A DNA stretch of 64,000 bases from Salinispora arenicola (GCF_006716065.1 NZ_VFOL01000001.1:2914001-2978000), one strand, 5' to 3'; shown: positions 42,934-52,298, counted from the stretch's first letter. The notes: a model not told the origin generated them from the sequence alone. A program made the numbers and translations.

Positions 42934-43524
42934 TCAGTCCGATGATTGTCGCGTCTTGGGCCGTGCGCGGAGGTGGGCGCGCTCGCCCTGCTGGCCGAAG
43001 AGACTGAGGACCTCGACGGGCTGATCCTCGGCGACGCCGAACCAGTGCGGCACCCGAGTGTCGAACTCGGCGGCCTCGCCCGGCTCCAGCACGAGATCGT
43101 GTTCGCCGAGGATGAGTCGTAGCCGCCCGTTGAGCACGTAGAGCCAGTCGTACCCGTCGTGGGTCTTCGGTTCCGGTTCCCGCCTGCCGATCGGTATGAC
43201 CAGTTTGAACGCCTGAATGCCGCCGGCTCGTCGGGTGAGCGGCAGCACGGTCATGCCGTTGTAGGTGGCCGGGCGCAGGTGGATGCGCGGGTCGCCGGTG
43301 GGTGGTGCCCCGACGAGTTCGTCGAGGGTGACGCCGTAGGCGCGGGCGAGGGGAAGGAGCAGTTCGAGGGTCGGCCGGCGGGCGCCCGATTCGAGCCGGG
43401 AGAGGGTGCTCACCGAGACACCGGTATTCGCGGACAGTTCGGTCAGGGTGGTTTCGCGCTGCCGGCGCAGCGCGCGTAGCCGGGGGCCGACTGCCTCGAG
43501 TGCGTGGTCCAGGTCACCGTCCAT
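42934..43524 (-). CDS. XRE-family regulator with cupin sensor domain
   Basis: 196 aa. An N-terminal helix-turn-helix of XRE type (LTELSANTGVSVSTLSRLES) is joined to a C-terminal cupin (HDGYDWLYVLNGRLRLILG) that would bind a small ligand. Such regulators control nearby oxidoreductases or transporters. It is divergent from the thioredoxin-reductase-like gene at 43604, with only 79 bp between starts, so it probably represses or activates that gene and itself. The ATG at 43524 begins the conserved region; an earlier in-frame ATG at 43548 is possible. Confidence 0.92.
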   Translation of the reverse strand: MDGDLDHALEAVGPRLRALRRQRETTLTELSANTGVSVSTLSRLESGARRPTLELLLPLARAYGVTLDELVGAPPTGDPRIHLRPATYNGMTVLPLTRRAGGIQAFKLVIPIGRREPEPKTHDGYDWLYVLNGRLRLILGEHDLVLEPGEAAEFDTRVPHWFGVAEDQPVEVLSLFGQQGERAHLRARPKTRQSSD

Positions 43525-43603
43525 GCCAGTAGTTTGCCATAACAGCAACGGAGATTGCCGGTTCTCGCGGTCGGGGGCACCGTGGTCGCCGGAGGTGGTC
43601 AGA

Positions 43604-44623
43604 ATGACCGATCAGTTGAGGAACGGCTACGACGTGGTGGTGGCCGGTGGTGGTGCCGCTGGCCTGAACGGAGCGATGATGCTCGCCAGGTCGCGCCGGT
43701 CGGTGGTGGTCATCGACGCGGGCGCCCCGCGCAACGCCCCCGCCAAGGGTGTGCACGGGCTGCTGGGTCGCGAGGATATGCCGCCGGCCGAACTGTTGGA
43801 GCGCGGCCGGGCCGAGGTGCGTGGCTACGGTGGCCACGTCGTCACCGGGGAGATCGCGACGTCCGCCCGAGACGGGGACGGCTTCGTCGTGACGTTGGCC
43901 GACGGCCGGTCGGTACGGGCCCGCCGCCTGCTGGTCACCACGGGACTGGTCGACGTGCTGCCAGCCATCCCCGGGCTACGCGAACGCTGGGGCCGAGACG
44001 TGCTCCACTGCCCGTACTGCCACGGCTGGGAGGTTCGGGACCAGGCCATCGGCGTGCTCGCCACCAGCCCGATGTCCGTGCACCAGGCACTGCTGTTCCG
44101 CCAGCTGAGCGCGGACGTCACCTACTTCACGCACATGTCCGCCGGACCCGACGAGGAGCAGGCGGAGCAACTCGAGGCCCGGGGCGTCCGAGTGGTCACC
44201 GGTACGGTGGCGGCCCTGGACGTCGCTGATGACCGACTCGTCGGGGTGCGGCTCGCCGATGGCACGGTCATACCCCGGACCGCCCTGTCGGTCGGGCCGT
44301 GGATGGAGGCGCGCGCCGGGTTCCTGTCGGGGCTCGGGCTGGGGGCAGTCGAACACGCGAGCGGGCTCGGCGAGCACATCCCGGCCGACCCGACCGGACG
44401 CACCGAGGCGGACGGTGTCTGGGTGGCGGGCAACGTGACCGACCTGGCGGCCCAGGTGGGTGCCGCGGCGGCCGGCGGCGCTGTTGCCGGAGCCTCGATC
44501 AACGCTGACCTGATCGCCGAGGAGACCCGGCGGGCGGTCGCTGCCCTGCGGCACTCGTTCTCGGGCAAGTCGGAGGCGCGGGTCGCCGAGCTGGTGCTGG
44601 GCGATCGCCGGCACGGACTGTGA
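43604..44623 (+). CDS. Thioredoxin-reductase-like FAD oxidoreductase
   Basis: 339 aa, start after GGAGGTGG. FAD fold GGGAAGLNGAM at the N terminus; redox-active CPYC in HCPYCHGWE; C-terminal FAD motif VWVAGNVTD. The central NADPH fold GVLATSP is altered from the usual GxGxxA, which raises doubt about NADPH use. The family includes thioredoxin reductases, dithiol oxidases such as those closing disulfides in gliotoxin and holomycin, and others. No thioredoxin gene is adjacent. Its divergent XRE-cupin regulator suggests a stress- or ligand-induced role. A dithiol-oxidase role for a sulfur-rich metabolite is possible but unsupported. Confidence 0.88.
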   Translation: MTDQLRNGYDVVVAGGGAAGLNGAMMLARSRRSVVVIDAGAPRNAPAKGVHGLLGREDMPPAELLERGRAEVRGYGGHVVTGEIATSARDGDGFVVTLADGRSVRARRLLVTTGLVDVLPAIPGLRERWGRDVLHCPYCHGWEVRDQAIGVLATSPMSVHQALLFRQLSADVTYFTHMSAGPDEEQAEQLEARGVRVVTGTVAALDVADDRLVGVRLADGTVIPRTALSVGPWMEARAGFLSGLGLGAVEHASGLGEHIPADPTGRTEADGVWVAGNVTDLAAQVGAAAAGGAVAGASINADLIAEETRRAVAALRHSFSGKSEARVAELVLGDRRHGL

Positions 44624-44755
44624 ATGAAACGGTTCCCAGGGCCACCGGGCGTCGTCGGAGTGGCAAGCGGCTGCGCGACAGCCCGGTGATCGGGTAACCG
44701 ACAGGACGCCGGGCGCCTCGCCGAAGCACTGTTATAGCAGGTGAGAGGCGTACGG

Positions 44756-45169
44756 ATGGCGGGCCACATCCCGATCCTCGGGCCCGGCGGGGACAGCAGC
44801 GTTCCCGCCGGCACCGCCGCCATCGAGCCCGGCGCGATTTCCGCCACCAACGCGTACCGCGCCGCCGGCCCGTCCCATCATGCCTGGAAGGAGCCGAACG
44901 TGGCCGCTCCCACCGTGACCGTCGCCCTGGGCGCGGCGGTCTATGCCTCCGGCGACGCCATGACCCTGACTGTCACCTACGGTGACGCCGACACCTGGCC
45001 GGTGACCATCACCCTGGTGGTCACCGACGCGCAGGGCAACAGCAGCGCCCCCGCGCGAGTCACCGCGGTCATCCACCCGCTCATCCTCACCGTCACCGAC
45101 GACTCCGATCGCACCTGGACGAAGCTGTCGGACAACGGTGCGGTGGCCGACTACCGGGCGGTGGCGTGA
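44756..45169 (+). CDS. Small Ig-like domain protein
   Basis: 137 aa from the ATG at 44756 (GAGAGG upstream). The C-terminal two thirds are beta-rich (VTVALGAAVYASGDAMTLTV, then WPVTITLVVTDAQGN), the look of an Ig-like or bacterial cadherin-type fold. It has no signal peptide. Its stop overlaps the ATG of the next gene (TGATG), so both are made together. The pairing with a glycosidase-like protein recalls phage tail or secreted carbohydrate-active modules. No family is recognised with certainty. Confidence 0.65.
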   Translation: MAGHIPILGPGGDSSVPAGTAAIEPGAISATNAYRAAGPSHHAWKEPNVAAPTVTVALGAAVYASGDAMTLTVTYGDADTWPVTITLVVTDAQGNSSAPARVTAVIHPLILTVTDDSDRTWTKLSDNGAVADYRAVA

Positions 45170-46206
45170 TGCCCCGGGTCACCGTCACGGTGCGCGATTC
45201 CCGCGGGCGCACCGCCACCACCACCGCCGACTACCGGGTCGGGCCGCCCGTCCTGGGCGGCTACTACCTCGCCGGGAACGCTGATCCGGTGGCGGACCTG
45301 GTGGGCGGGAACATCCGTTCGTTGACCCAGTTCCGCAGCTTCGCCGATGGCTACATCTTCCCGGGATGGAACAAGCCCTGGCTGGTGGACCTCGGCACGG
45401 CTGGGTTCAAGATCAATATGGTGCTGGAGTTGAAACACTACGGCGCCCCGCACGCCGGCCCACAGACCTTCCGGGTCAACGGCCGGACCTACACGGTGCC
45501 AGCCCCGGCGATGACCATCCAGCAGCGGCCGGGGACGACCTGGCCGCGGGCGTACGGGTACGGCCAGGTGCTTTCCGGGCAGTGTGACGGACTGTTCGCG
45601 CGAGCGCTGTCGCAGTACCAGGAGATGGGCTTCGCGGTGAACCTCCAACTCGCCTCGGAACTGGACACCGACCACGAGTTCGGCACCAGAGAGGCGGGGA
45701 GGGCGTACTCCTGGGCGGAGTCGGACGCACGGGCGGTGCAGGCGGTGATGTACATCGTCGACTGGTTCAAGGTTCGTGGGCTGCCTTCCGGCACCACCTT
45801 CTCGGTCGGGGCGGGCGGCTTCGACCGGGCCTGCTACCAGCGGACTCACCCGGAGACGCTGATGGCAGAGCTCGACTTCCTGCACTGGAACGTCTACGCC
45901 ACCAGCGCCTCGCACACCGCGCTGGCCCGGTTCCGCCGCACCAAGGACTGGGCGGTCGCCGATCTCGGCCCGGTCGCGCTCTCCCGCCCGGCCCTGATCG
46001 GGGAGTGGGGAGTCCGGGCGGCCGAGACTCCCGACCAGGCGGCGTGGATCGGGACCGTTCCGGCCGCCGTCGCCGCACTCAACGCCGAGCGGGAACCGCG
46101 GATCGTCCAGACGAACTACTTCAATTCTGGCTGGGGTCGACTGGTGCCGAAGGAGACCGGCCTGGCCGCACTCAAGGCGGCGTACGCCACCCCACCGTAC
46201 GTGTGA
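45169..46206 (+). CDS. Glycoside-hydrolase-like (TIM-barrel) protein with N-terminal Ig-like strand region
   Basis: 345 aa; ATG at 45169 overlapping the previous stop, with a GTG one codon earlier. The first about 30 residues (VTVTVRDSRGRTATTTADY) continue the Ig-like style of the preceding gene. The rest fits a barrel glycosidase: LASELDTDHEFGTRE, LDFLHWNVYA and LIGEWGVRAAE, the last carrying a Glu placed like a nucleophile at the end of a strand. No signal peptide. It may be a phage-tail-type or cell-associated glycosidase. The exact family is not assignable. Confidence 0.65.
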   Translation: MPRVTVTVRDSRGRTATTTADYRVGPPVLGGYYLAGNADPVADLVGGNIRSLTQFRSFADGYIFPGWNKPWLVDLGTAGFKINMVLELKHYGAPHAGPQTFRVNGRTYTVPAPAMTIQQRPGTTWPRAYGYGQVLSGQCDGLFARALSQYQEMGFAVNLQLASELDTDHEFGTREAGRAYSWAESDARAVQAVMYIVDWFKVRGLPSGTTFSVGAGGFDRACYQRTHPETLMAELDFLHWNVYATSASHTALARFRRTKDWAVADLGPVALSRPALIGEWGVRAAETPDQAAWIGTVPAAVAALNAEREPRIVQTNYFNSGWGRLVPKETGLAALKAAYATPPYV

Positions 46207-46434
46207 GCGCGGGGTGGCCCGCCGCGGTGCGTGGCGGCGGCCCGGGGTGTGGCACCGGGGTCGGCGCCGGCGGCGGCGCCGGAGTGGGTTGGGGGCCGGG
46301 CGAGGTCCGCGGCGCGGGATCAGGGTAGCTGCTCACCGAGCGGGAGTTCCCGGTCACGTCGGCGATAACCCGCACCCGCCACTGCCCGGCGGTGGCCCGG
46401 CCACCCCCGGGCCACCGCCGGTCAGGGCGACCGG

Positions 46435-47580
46435 TCAGGGGACAGGCCGGCCGGCCATCTGCTCGCGCATGCTGCCACGCTGTGCCGCCCGGCTGATGTC
46501 GCTGGGTGACACGATTCCGACCAGCCGTCCGTCGACCACCACGAGCGCCCGCCCGTCGGCGCACTCGCTGAGCCGGGGCAGGAGTTCGTTCAGTGACTCG
46601 TCCGGGGAGGCGAGTACCAGGTCGTCGGCGCGGCAGGCGACCTCGGCGAGGGTGGTGCCGTACCGCTGGTCGGCCGGCACGCCGCGAACCCGGTCGAGGG
46701 TGACCAGCCCGACCGGCCGATCGTCCTCCACCAGTGGCAATGCCGAGTGCCGGTACGCGAAGAGGTAGTGGCCGACGAAGTCGGCGACGGTCATGTCACC
46801 GGAGGCGGTCTGCGGCTGCGGTGTCATCACGTCGGCGACCCGTAGGCCGTGCAGGGCACTGCCCATCCGGGCCTGCCGCTCCTCCATCCCGGCGGCGCCG
46901 ATCAGGAACCACCCGATCAGGATCAACCACAGGCCACCGAACCCGCCGCCGGCGAAGAACTGCCAGAAACCCAGACCGATCAGGAGCGCCCCGAGCACCC
47001 AGCCGGCCCGGGCGGCCACCACCGACGCCTTGGTCCGGTCCCCGGTGGCCTTCCAGACCGCCGCGCGTAGCAGTCGCCCGCCGTCCAACGGGGCGGCGGG
47101 CAGCACGTTGAAGACGGCCAGCAGCACGTTGATGCCGGCGAGCCAGGCCAGCGCGCCGAGCCACAGCCCGTTGTACCCGGTCATCGCCAGGCCCGCCGCG
47201 ATCACACCGAAGAACGCGCCGATCAGCAGGCTCACCAACGGCCCGATTCCCGCGATGCGCAGCTCCGCGCCCGGGTTCGGCGCCTCACCCTTCAGCTCGG
47301 CGACCCCGCCGAAGAGCCACAGCGTGATCCCGCCGACCTCGAGGCCGTTGCGCTTGGCGACGACCGCGTGGGAGACCTCGTGGGCGAGCAGGCCGAGGAA
47401 GAAGACCACGGCGGCGGCGAGACCGGCGAGGACGTATGCGAATCCCGGCCGGTCCGGGTAGGTGCGGGGGAACTGGTTGGCGGACAGCGCCCAAGCGATC
47501 AACAGGAAGATGACCAGGACACTCCAGTTGACCCCGACCGGTACGCCCACGATCCGGCCGAGCCGGAAGCTTGCCCTCAT
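46435..47580 (-). CDS. Site-2 protease-type metalloprotease (M50) with CBS pair
   Basis: 381 aa. The membrane core has HEVSH (HExxH zinc motif) in the third or fourth helix and NVLPAAPLDGG (the third ligand Asp), followed by more helices and two C-terminal CBS domains (about residues 245-375) that may sense adenine nucleotides. Family members cut regulatory proteins inside the membrane, for example anti-sigma factors. The ATG at 47580 begins MRASFRLGRI. No substrate gene is obvious next to it. A mid-size perfect palindrome lies just upstream, marking the end of the neighbouring gene. Confidence 0.93.
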   Translation of the reverse strand: MRASFRLGRIVGVPVGVNWSVLVIFLLIAWALSANQFPRTYPDRPGFAYVLAGLAAAVVFFLGLLAHEVSHAVVAKRNGLEVGGITLWLFGGVAELKGEAPNPGAELRIAGIGPLVSLLIGAFFGVIAAGLAMTGYNGLWLGALAWLAGINVLLAVFNVLPAAPLDGGRLLRAAVWKATGDRTKASVVAARAGWVLGALLIGLGFWQFFAGGGFGGLWLILIGWFLIGAAGMEERQARMGSALHGLRVADVMTPQPQTASGDMTVADFVGHYLFAYRHSALPLVEDDRPVGLVTLDRVRGVPADQRYGTTLAEVACRADDLVLASPDESLNELLPRLSECADGRALVVVDGRLVGIVSPSDISRAAQRGSMREQMAGRPVP

Positions 47581-47656
47581 GTTTCGGTCATACCCCTGGA
47601 CACCGCCCCCATGCCAGGGGCGAAAGGCCAGTGGTCGTCGCGAGATCGTCCGGAGT

Positions 47657-47696
47657 GGGGTTGGGCCCACCGCCTGCAGGCGGTGGGCCCAACCCC
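47657..47696 (-). terminator. Perfect 40-bp palindrome downstream of the beta-helix gene
   Basis: Both 20-bp halves are exact inverse complements around CTGCAG (47657-47696). It lies 24 bp after the stop of the minus-strand beta-helix gene and about 75 bp before the protease start. A strong intrinsic terminator is the simplest reading. Confidence 0.8.
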
Positions 47697-47719
47697 TCGT
47701 GGTTGCGGGCCGGTGGGAG

Positions 47720-49114
47720 TCAGCCCGGGCAACCGGGGACGTCGACGCAGTTGTTGGGCCGGTTCCTGATCACCGTGGTGCCAGTGGCCGTATTGAGGTT
47801 TACGGTGCCACCGACAATATTGAAGATGCCGCCACCATCAGTTACGGCGGTGTTCTCAACAACTTTGGTGGAGAGCAGGGTGAGCGTGGCGGTGCTGTTG
47901 TTGAAGACACCGCCACCATTGTCCGCCTGGTTGCCGGCGACCCGCGCGTTTCGTAGCAGGATCGTGGCGGCGAGGTTGCGAATCCCTCCACCGACGCCAC
48001 GCGTACTGTTGTTGGCGATTTTGCTGTCCTCGATGGTCGCGACGCTGGTGCCGAGAATGTTCTGAATGTTGAGGCCGCCGCCGCCATCGCTGGAGGCGTG
48101 GTTACCGACGAGGTCCACGTGTCGGAGGGTGAGACGCCCTTCGGTGAAGACACCGCCACCCGTGGCGGCTGCGGTGTTGCCGACGATGGTGGAGTCGGTG
48201 ACAGTGGTGGTTGCGTTGAAGTCGCCGATGCCTCCTCCGGCGACAACTGAGTGGTTTCGGGTGATGCTGCTGCGGTTGATGACCGTGACTCCCCCGGCGA
48301 AACTGCCGATCCCCCCGCCGAATCCCACCCCGACTCCGGCGTTGGCGGTGTTGCCCGTGATGGTGGAATGGTCGACGGTGAGCCGGCCCGCGTTGCGGAG
48401 GCCGCCCGCGCTGACCCGTGCAGTGTTCCCGCTCACCCTGGAGTGCGTGACGGTGGCCCTACCTAGATTGGCCACGCCACCGCCGTTGTTGCCGGTGTTG
48501 TGCGTGATGGCGCTGTGGTTGATTGCCAGGGAGCCTCCGCTGTTCACGAGGATTCCGCCACCATTGTTGGTTCCCTCGGTCTGGCCGCCGGTGACGGTCA
48601 CGTGGTTGAGGGTGAGGTCGCCGCCGGCGTCGACGGTGAGGATCCGGAACGGTTCGGCGGCGGAGTCGCGTTTGATGGTGGTGCTCGTGCCGCCGTTGAG
48701 CGTGATGGGGGTGGTGATGACGGGCAGGCCGGCGCCGTCGAGGTCGGCGGTGAGTAGGTAGGTGCAGCCCTTGGCGAGGTTGAGGACGGCGCCACCCCGG
48801 GCGTTGGCCAGGGCTATCGCCGCGATCAGTCTGTCCGCGTCGCAGGGGACCGGCATGCCCATCGCGTTCGGCTTGGCTTTCCCCTTGCCGCTGTCGCCGT
48901 GCGTACGCCCGTTGTTGCGCTTGTCGTCGTAGCGATCGCCGCGGTCGTCGACGGCGGTCAGGGTTCGCTCGGCGGCGTCAGCGGCCGGGCTGGCGGCGAG
49001 GCCGACGGTGGTCAGGGCCAGGCCGGTCACGCCGGCCAGCCCGACAGCCCACCACCGCTGCCGTGACCTCGCCCGGTCCCCGCCGAGGCGGTCGGGTTTG
49101 TGGGTCTGGTTCAT
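47720..49114 (-). CDS. Secreted right-handed beta-helix repeat protein (intact)
   Basis: 464 aa. N-terminal basic region and signal peptide (WWAVGLAGVTGLALTTVG, cleavage near AADA). Then a conserved domain with VPCDADRLIAAIALANARGG and CTYLLTADLD, followed by about ten beta-helix turns of the form NHS/TTIxxNTAxxxGGGI, and the tail IRNRPNNCVDVPGCPG with two cysteines. Polymorphic-outer-membrane-like repeats of this kind form stacked coils on exported proteins. It is the best-preserved of the minus-strand copies; a diverged intact copy is divergently placed at 49606. Function unknown; adhesion or polysaccharide binding is a guess. Confidence 0.85.
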   Translation of the reverse strand: MNQTHKPDRLGGDRARSRQRWWAVGLAGVTGLALTTVGLAASPAADAAERTLTAVDDRGDRYDDKRNNGRTHGDSGKGKAKPNAMGMPVPCDADRLIAAIALANARGGAVLNLAKGCTYLLTADLDGAGLPVITTPITLNGGTSTTIKRDSAAEPFRILTVDAGGDLTLNHVTVTGGQTEGTNNGGGILVNSGGSLAINHSAITHNTGNNGGGVANLGRATVTHSRVSGNTARVSAGGLRNAGRLTVDHSTITGNTANAGVGVGFGGGIGSFAGGVTVINRSSITRNHSVVAGGGIGDFNATTTVTDSTIVGNTAAATGGGVFTEGRLTLRHVDLVGNHASSDGGGGLNIQNILGTSVATIEDSKIANNSTRGVGGGIRNLAATILLRNARVAGNQADNGGGVFNNSTATLTLLSTKVVENTAVTDGGGIFNIVGGTVNLNTATGTTVIRNRPNNCVDVPGCPG

Positions 49115-49605
49115 CGCGGTGTCGGTGTCCTTCCTGCATCGGTGTCGAGGAGGCCTATCAACCCGGCGGATCGCAGGGTGGTTCCTCGGCTACCGCGGAG
49201 GTGGTGGCAGCCTTCCAGCACGCTAGCCTGAATCATTTCAAACAGGACGTGAACCCGTAAACAGCTCAATCGGGCATGCTTCGGCGTGACCGTATCGCCG
49301 TGCGCGGCGGAAGGTGTCCCTGGTCGGCGACGTTTGATCGTCGCCCTACCGACGTGGCCAGCGGCTGACCCGTGCTGGCCTGGCTCGTGTCGAGGTCGGG
49401 GGTGTCCATGCATGTCGGTTTTGCCGCGCTGACCGACGGTGTGGTGGTCGGTCGCAAGTGCCTTCATGTCGCTACTGTACCGATATGAGGGACTTTGTAC
49501 TGAAACTCCCTCACTATTCGTTTTGGTTGGTTTAACTGCATGACGCGGCCGGACGGCCGCCACCGCTTCGTCAGGAGCGCGGACCGACCGACACGAAGGT
49601 TGACC
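49115..49605. promoter_or_regulatory. Divergent promoter region between two beta-helix genes
   Basis: About 490 bp without a gene separates the two intact paralogues. Near the right end is an inverted repeat TGAGGGA/TCCCTCA (49486-49492 and 49507-49513) beside two GTAC-containing stretches (49477-49480, 49497-49500) in AT-richer DNA. This is a plausible operator for joint control. No -10/-35 pair is certain. Confidence 0.4.
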
Positions 49606-51078
49606 ATGATGCCGGACCACGCACGGCCACCAGGAACACCCCGCGGGCGGCGCCTCGCCCGGACAGCCACAACACTGGGCGTGGCGACTCTCGCCAGCCT
49701 GACGACCGTGGCCGCCACCGGAACCATGAGCCTCGCCCACACATCAGGGGCGCTTGCTCGAGCCTCCGTGTCCGAGGGCGACGGCGGCGCGCCAAACCCG
49801 GGCAAGGGTGGCCCGGAACGGCACCGGGACAGCTCCGCCGAGGGCGACCGGGGTGGCGAGAAGAGCGCCGCCGGTGATCCGGGCTGGCACCGCGACGACC
49901 ACGGTGACCACAAGGCCAAGGGCACCCCCGTGCCCTGTGACCCCAACGCGCTCATCGCCGCGATCACCGCCGCGAACCAGGCCGGCGGAGGCACCCTGCG
50001 CCTGGCCGAGAAATGCCGCTACACCCTGACCGTCAACCAGGACGACAACGGACTACCCCCCATCTTCCAACCCATCACGATCCACGGCCAGGGCGCCACC
50101 ATCATCCGCGCCGCCGCCGCCGACAACTTCCGCATCTTCAACGTCACCACCGGCGGCGACCTCACCCTCAAAGACCTCACCGTCGCCGGCGGACGAGTCG
50201 AGGGCGCCAACACCGACGGTGGCGGGATCTTCGCCGGTGAGGGCACCAGGCTGACCCTTGAACGTGTCACCGTCCGCAACAACATGGCCCTCGGCAACAA
50301 CGGTGACGGCGGCGGCATCTCCGGCGACCGCAGCAAGGTCACGATCACCAAGAGCACCATCACCGACAACACCGCTGCCGACGAAGGCGGTGGCGTCTCC
50401 AGTGACAACGGTGCCTTCACCATCAGCAAGTCGAAACTGACCCACAACACCGCCGGCACCACCGGCGGCGGATTCTCCAACGACGACGGCACCGCCACCA
50501 TCAGCCACACCGTGATCAGCGACAACAGCGCCACCGACGGCGGCGGTGTGGACAACGACGGCGATGTGACCGACATTGTCCACAGCACCATCACCCGCAA
50601 CACCGCCAGCGCACTCGGCGGCGGCATCTACGACAACAGCAACGACAGTCTGCTGCTGCGACACGTCACAGTCGCCAAGAACGCCGCCACCTCCGGCGGC
50701 GGGATCTACACCACCGGCAGCGTCGGTGCCACCATCGAGGACAGCAAGATCGTGCACAACATCGCCACCACCGGCGACGGCGGCGGCATTTCCATCAACG
50801 GCCCGAGCGACCCGGTAGTGGCCCTGCGCCGGAGCGCCGTCTCCGACAACCAGGCCACCGGCCGCGCCGGCGGCATCTTCTTCAACCCACCCGAGGGTGC
50901 CACCGACGCCCTGCTGACCCTCACCGACGTCCGCGTCACCAAGAACCTCGCCCAACTCGAACCCGGCGGCATCTACAACAACGGCACCGTCATCGTCGTA
51001 GGCAAGACCACCATCATCGACAACCGACCCACCAACTGCGTCGGCAGCCCCAACCCCGTACCCACCTGCTTCGGCTGA
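49606..51078 (+). CDS. Secreted right-handed beta-helix repeat protein (intact, divergent copy)
   Basis: 490 aa from the ATG at 49606 (GAAGG upstream). Basic N terminus, hydrophobic segment (TLGVATLASLTTVAATGTMS), a charged His/Asp/Gly-rich linker of about 60 residues, then the family domain (VPCDPNALIAAITAANQAGG, CRYTLTVNQDDNGLP), about eleven helix turns (STITDNTAADEGGG type) and the tail NRPTNCVGSPNPVPTCFG. The C-terminal two-Cys tail matches the paralogue at 47720, so the tail is a defined family feature. Followed 14 bp after the stop by a strong hairpin. Cell-surface or secreted; role unknown. Confidence 0.88.
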   Translation: MMPDHARPPGTPRGRRLARTATTLGVATLASLTTVAATGTMSLAHTSGALARASVSEGDGGAPNPGKGGPERHRDSSAEGDRGGEKSAAGDPGWHRDDHGDHKAKGTPVPCDPNALIAAITAANQAGGGTLRLAEKCRYTLTVNQDDNGLPPIFQPITIHGQGATIIRAAAADNFRIFNVTTGGDLTLKDLTVAGGRVEGANTDGGGIFAGEGTRLTLERVTVRNNMALGNNGDGGGISGDRSKVTITKSTITDNTAADEGGGVSSDNGAFTISKSKLTHNTAGTTGGGFSNDDGTATISHTVISDNSATDGGGVDNDGDVTDIVHSTITRNTASALGGGIYDNSNDSLLLRHVTVAKNAATSGGGIYTTGSVGATIEDSKIVHNIATTGDGGGISINGPSDPVVALRRSAVSDNQATGRAGGIFFNPPEGATDALLTLTDVRVTKNLAQLEPGGIYNNGTVIVVGKTTIIDNRPTNCVGSPNPVPTCFG

Positions 51079-51092
51079 CCAACCCACCACTC

Positions 51093-51122
51093 TGGCGCCC
51101 CCGGCAACCGCCGGGGGCGCCA
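51093..51122 (+). terminator. Strong hairpin after the beta-helix gene
   Basis: Perfect 13-bp GC-rich stem (51093-51105 with 51110-51122) and a 4-nt AACC loop, 14 bp downstream of the stop at 51078. Confidence 0.85.
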
Positions 51123-51368
51123 CCATCGGATCCAGGCCTTCACGCGGCTGTGGGCGCGCTGGGTGGAGGAAGCGCGCTGAACCGGGAGCGTGGGCTCAGG
51201 GCGCTCCACGAGTGGCATCGGTAGCGCAGGCCCGACGCTTCGCTCAGGATCTCCCCGCATGTCCGGCTCCACCGGGGCCGACGTAACACCTCCGGGACGA
51301 GGCAGACGGCTGATCCGCTCGCTTGGGAGGTGGCGACGTCGTAGTCGCCTCTTCGCGCATCAACAGGT

Positions 51369-52298
51369 CTAGCCGTGGCCGACGTCGCGGGCGGGGAAGC
51401 GCTTGCGGAGGTGGGTGGGAGTGAGGGGGACCTCCTCGGAAAGCAGGTCGAGGAAGGCGTGGGTGATGGGGTCGGGCTGGCCGCGGGTGTATGCGGTCAA
51501 GGGACGCAGCAGCGCAGGGTCCGGGCGGAGCAGCGCCGCGTCGAAGTGGGGAGCAACGGTGTTCCCAGGGACGAGCGCCAGCCCCAGCCCGGCGGCGGCG
51601 AAGTTGGCCGCGAACGGCGCCTGCTGGGTGCGCACGGTGACCCGGGGCTGGAAGCCGGCCTCGGCGCATGCCCGGTCGAGGAGCTCAGCCAGGCCGCTGT
51701 CGGGGGTGAAATGCACCCACTCCCGCTCGGCGAGGTCGGCGAGGCGGACCGTGCCGCCAGGAGCCGCGGCCAGGGGGTCATCAGGGTGGGTGACAAGGAA
51801 GAACTCTTCCGCGCCCAGGTGCCGGATGGTGCCCTCCCAACCGGGCGGGGGTGGGCCGATGGCGATGTCGGCCTGTCCGGCCGCCATGGCAGCCGCGAGT
51901 TCGGTGGTGTGCCGGTGCTCGAACAGGGTGACGCGCACATCGGGGTGACGGGTGCGCCAGAGCGCCAGCGCCGTGGGCAGGACGCCGCAGCTCACCGAGT
52001 AGAGCGTGGCCAGTTGGAGCTCGCCGGAGGCGACTCCGGTGGCGCGCCGAGCCGCGGTGACGGCGCGCCGGGCGTCGGCCAGGGTTGCCCGGGCGGACGG
52101 CAACATCGCCCGGCCGGCGGCCGTCAGCCGCAGCCCGCGGGGCAGGCGTTCCAGGAGGCGGCCGCCCACCTCCTTCTCGAGGGCGTGGAACTGGTGAGAC
52201 AGCCCGGGCTGGGTGATGTTCAGCAGGGCGGCGGCCTGGGTGAAGGACCCCTCGTCGGTGATCGTCACGAAGTACTCGAGTTGACGCAGCGTAGCCAT
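51369..52298 (-). CDS. LysR-family transcriptional regulator
   Basis: 309 aa. N-terminal winged helix (LRQLEYFVTITDEGSFTQAA, QPGLSHQFHALEKEVG) and a C-terminal periplasmic-binding-type effector domain (ADIAIGPPPPGWEG, NFAAAGLGLALVPG). It is divergent from the betaine-binding-type gene at 52437, with 138 bp of AT-richer DNA between starts, so it is the likely regulator of that gene and the glyoxalase-like gene after it. The ligand is unknown. Confidence 0.93.
   Translation of the reverse strand: MATLRQLEYFVTITDEGSFTQAAALLNITQPGLSHQFHALEKEVGGRLLERLPRGLRLTAAGRAMLPSARATLADARRAVTAARRATGVASGELQLATLYSVSCGVLPTALALWRTRHPDVRVTLFEHRHTTELAAAMAAGQADIAIGPPPPGWEGTIRHLGAEEFFLVTHPDDPLAAAPGGTVRLADLAEREWVHFTPDSGLAELLDRACAEAGFQPRVTVRTQQAPFAANFAAAGLGLALVPGNTVAPHFDAALLRPDPALLRPLTAYTRGQPDPITHAFLDLLSEEVPLTPTHLRKRFPARDVGHG

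Noticed and set aside
48066..48761. A 231-codon Pro/Val-rich plus-strand frame opposite the intact beta-helix gene
   Set aside because: It is the complement of the regular helix repeats; the repeat period explains the open frame. The same holds for 50053-51126 on the minus strand.
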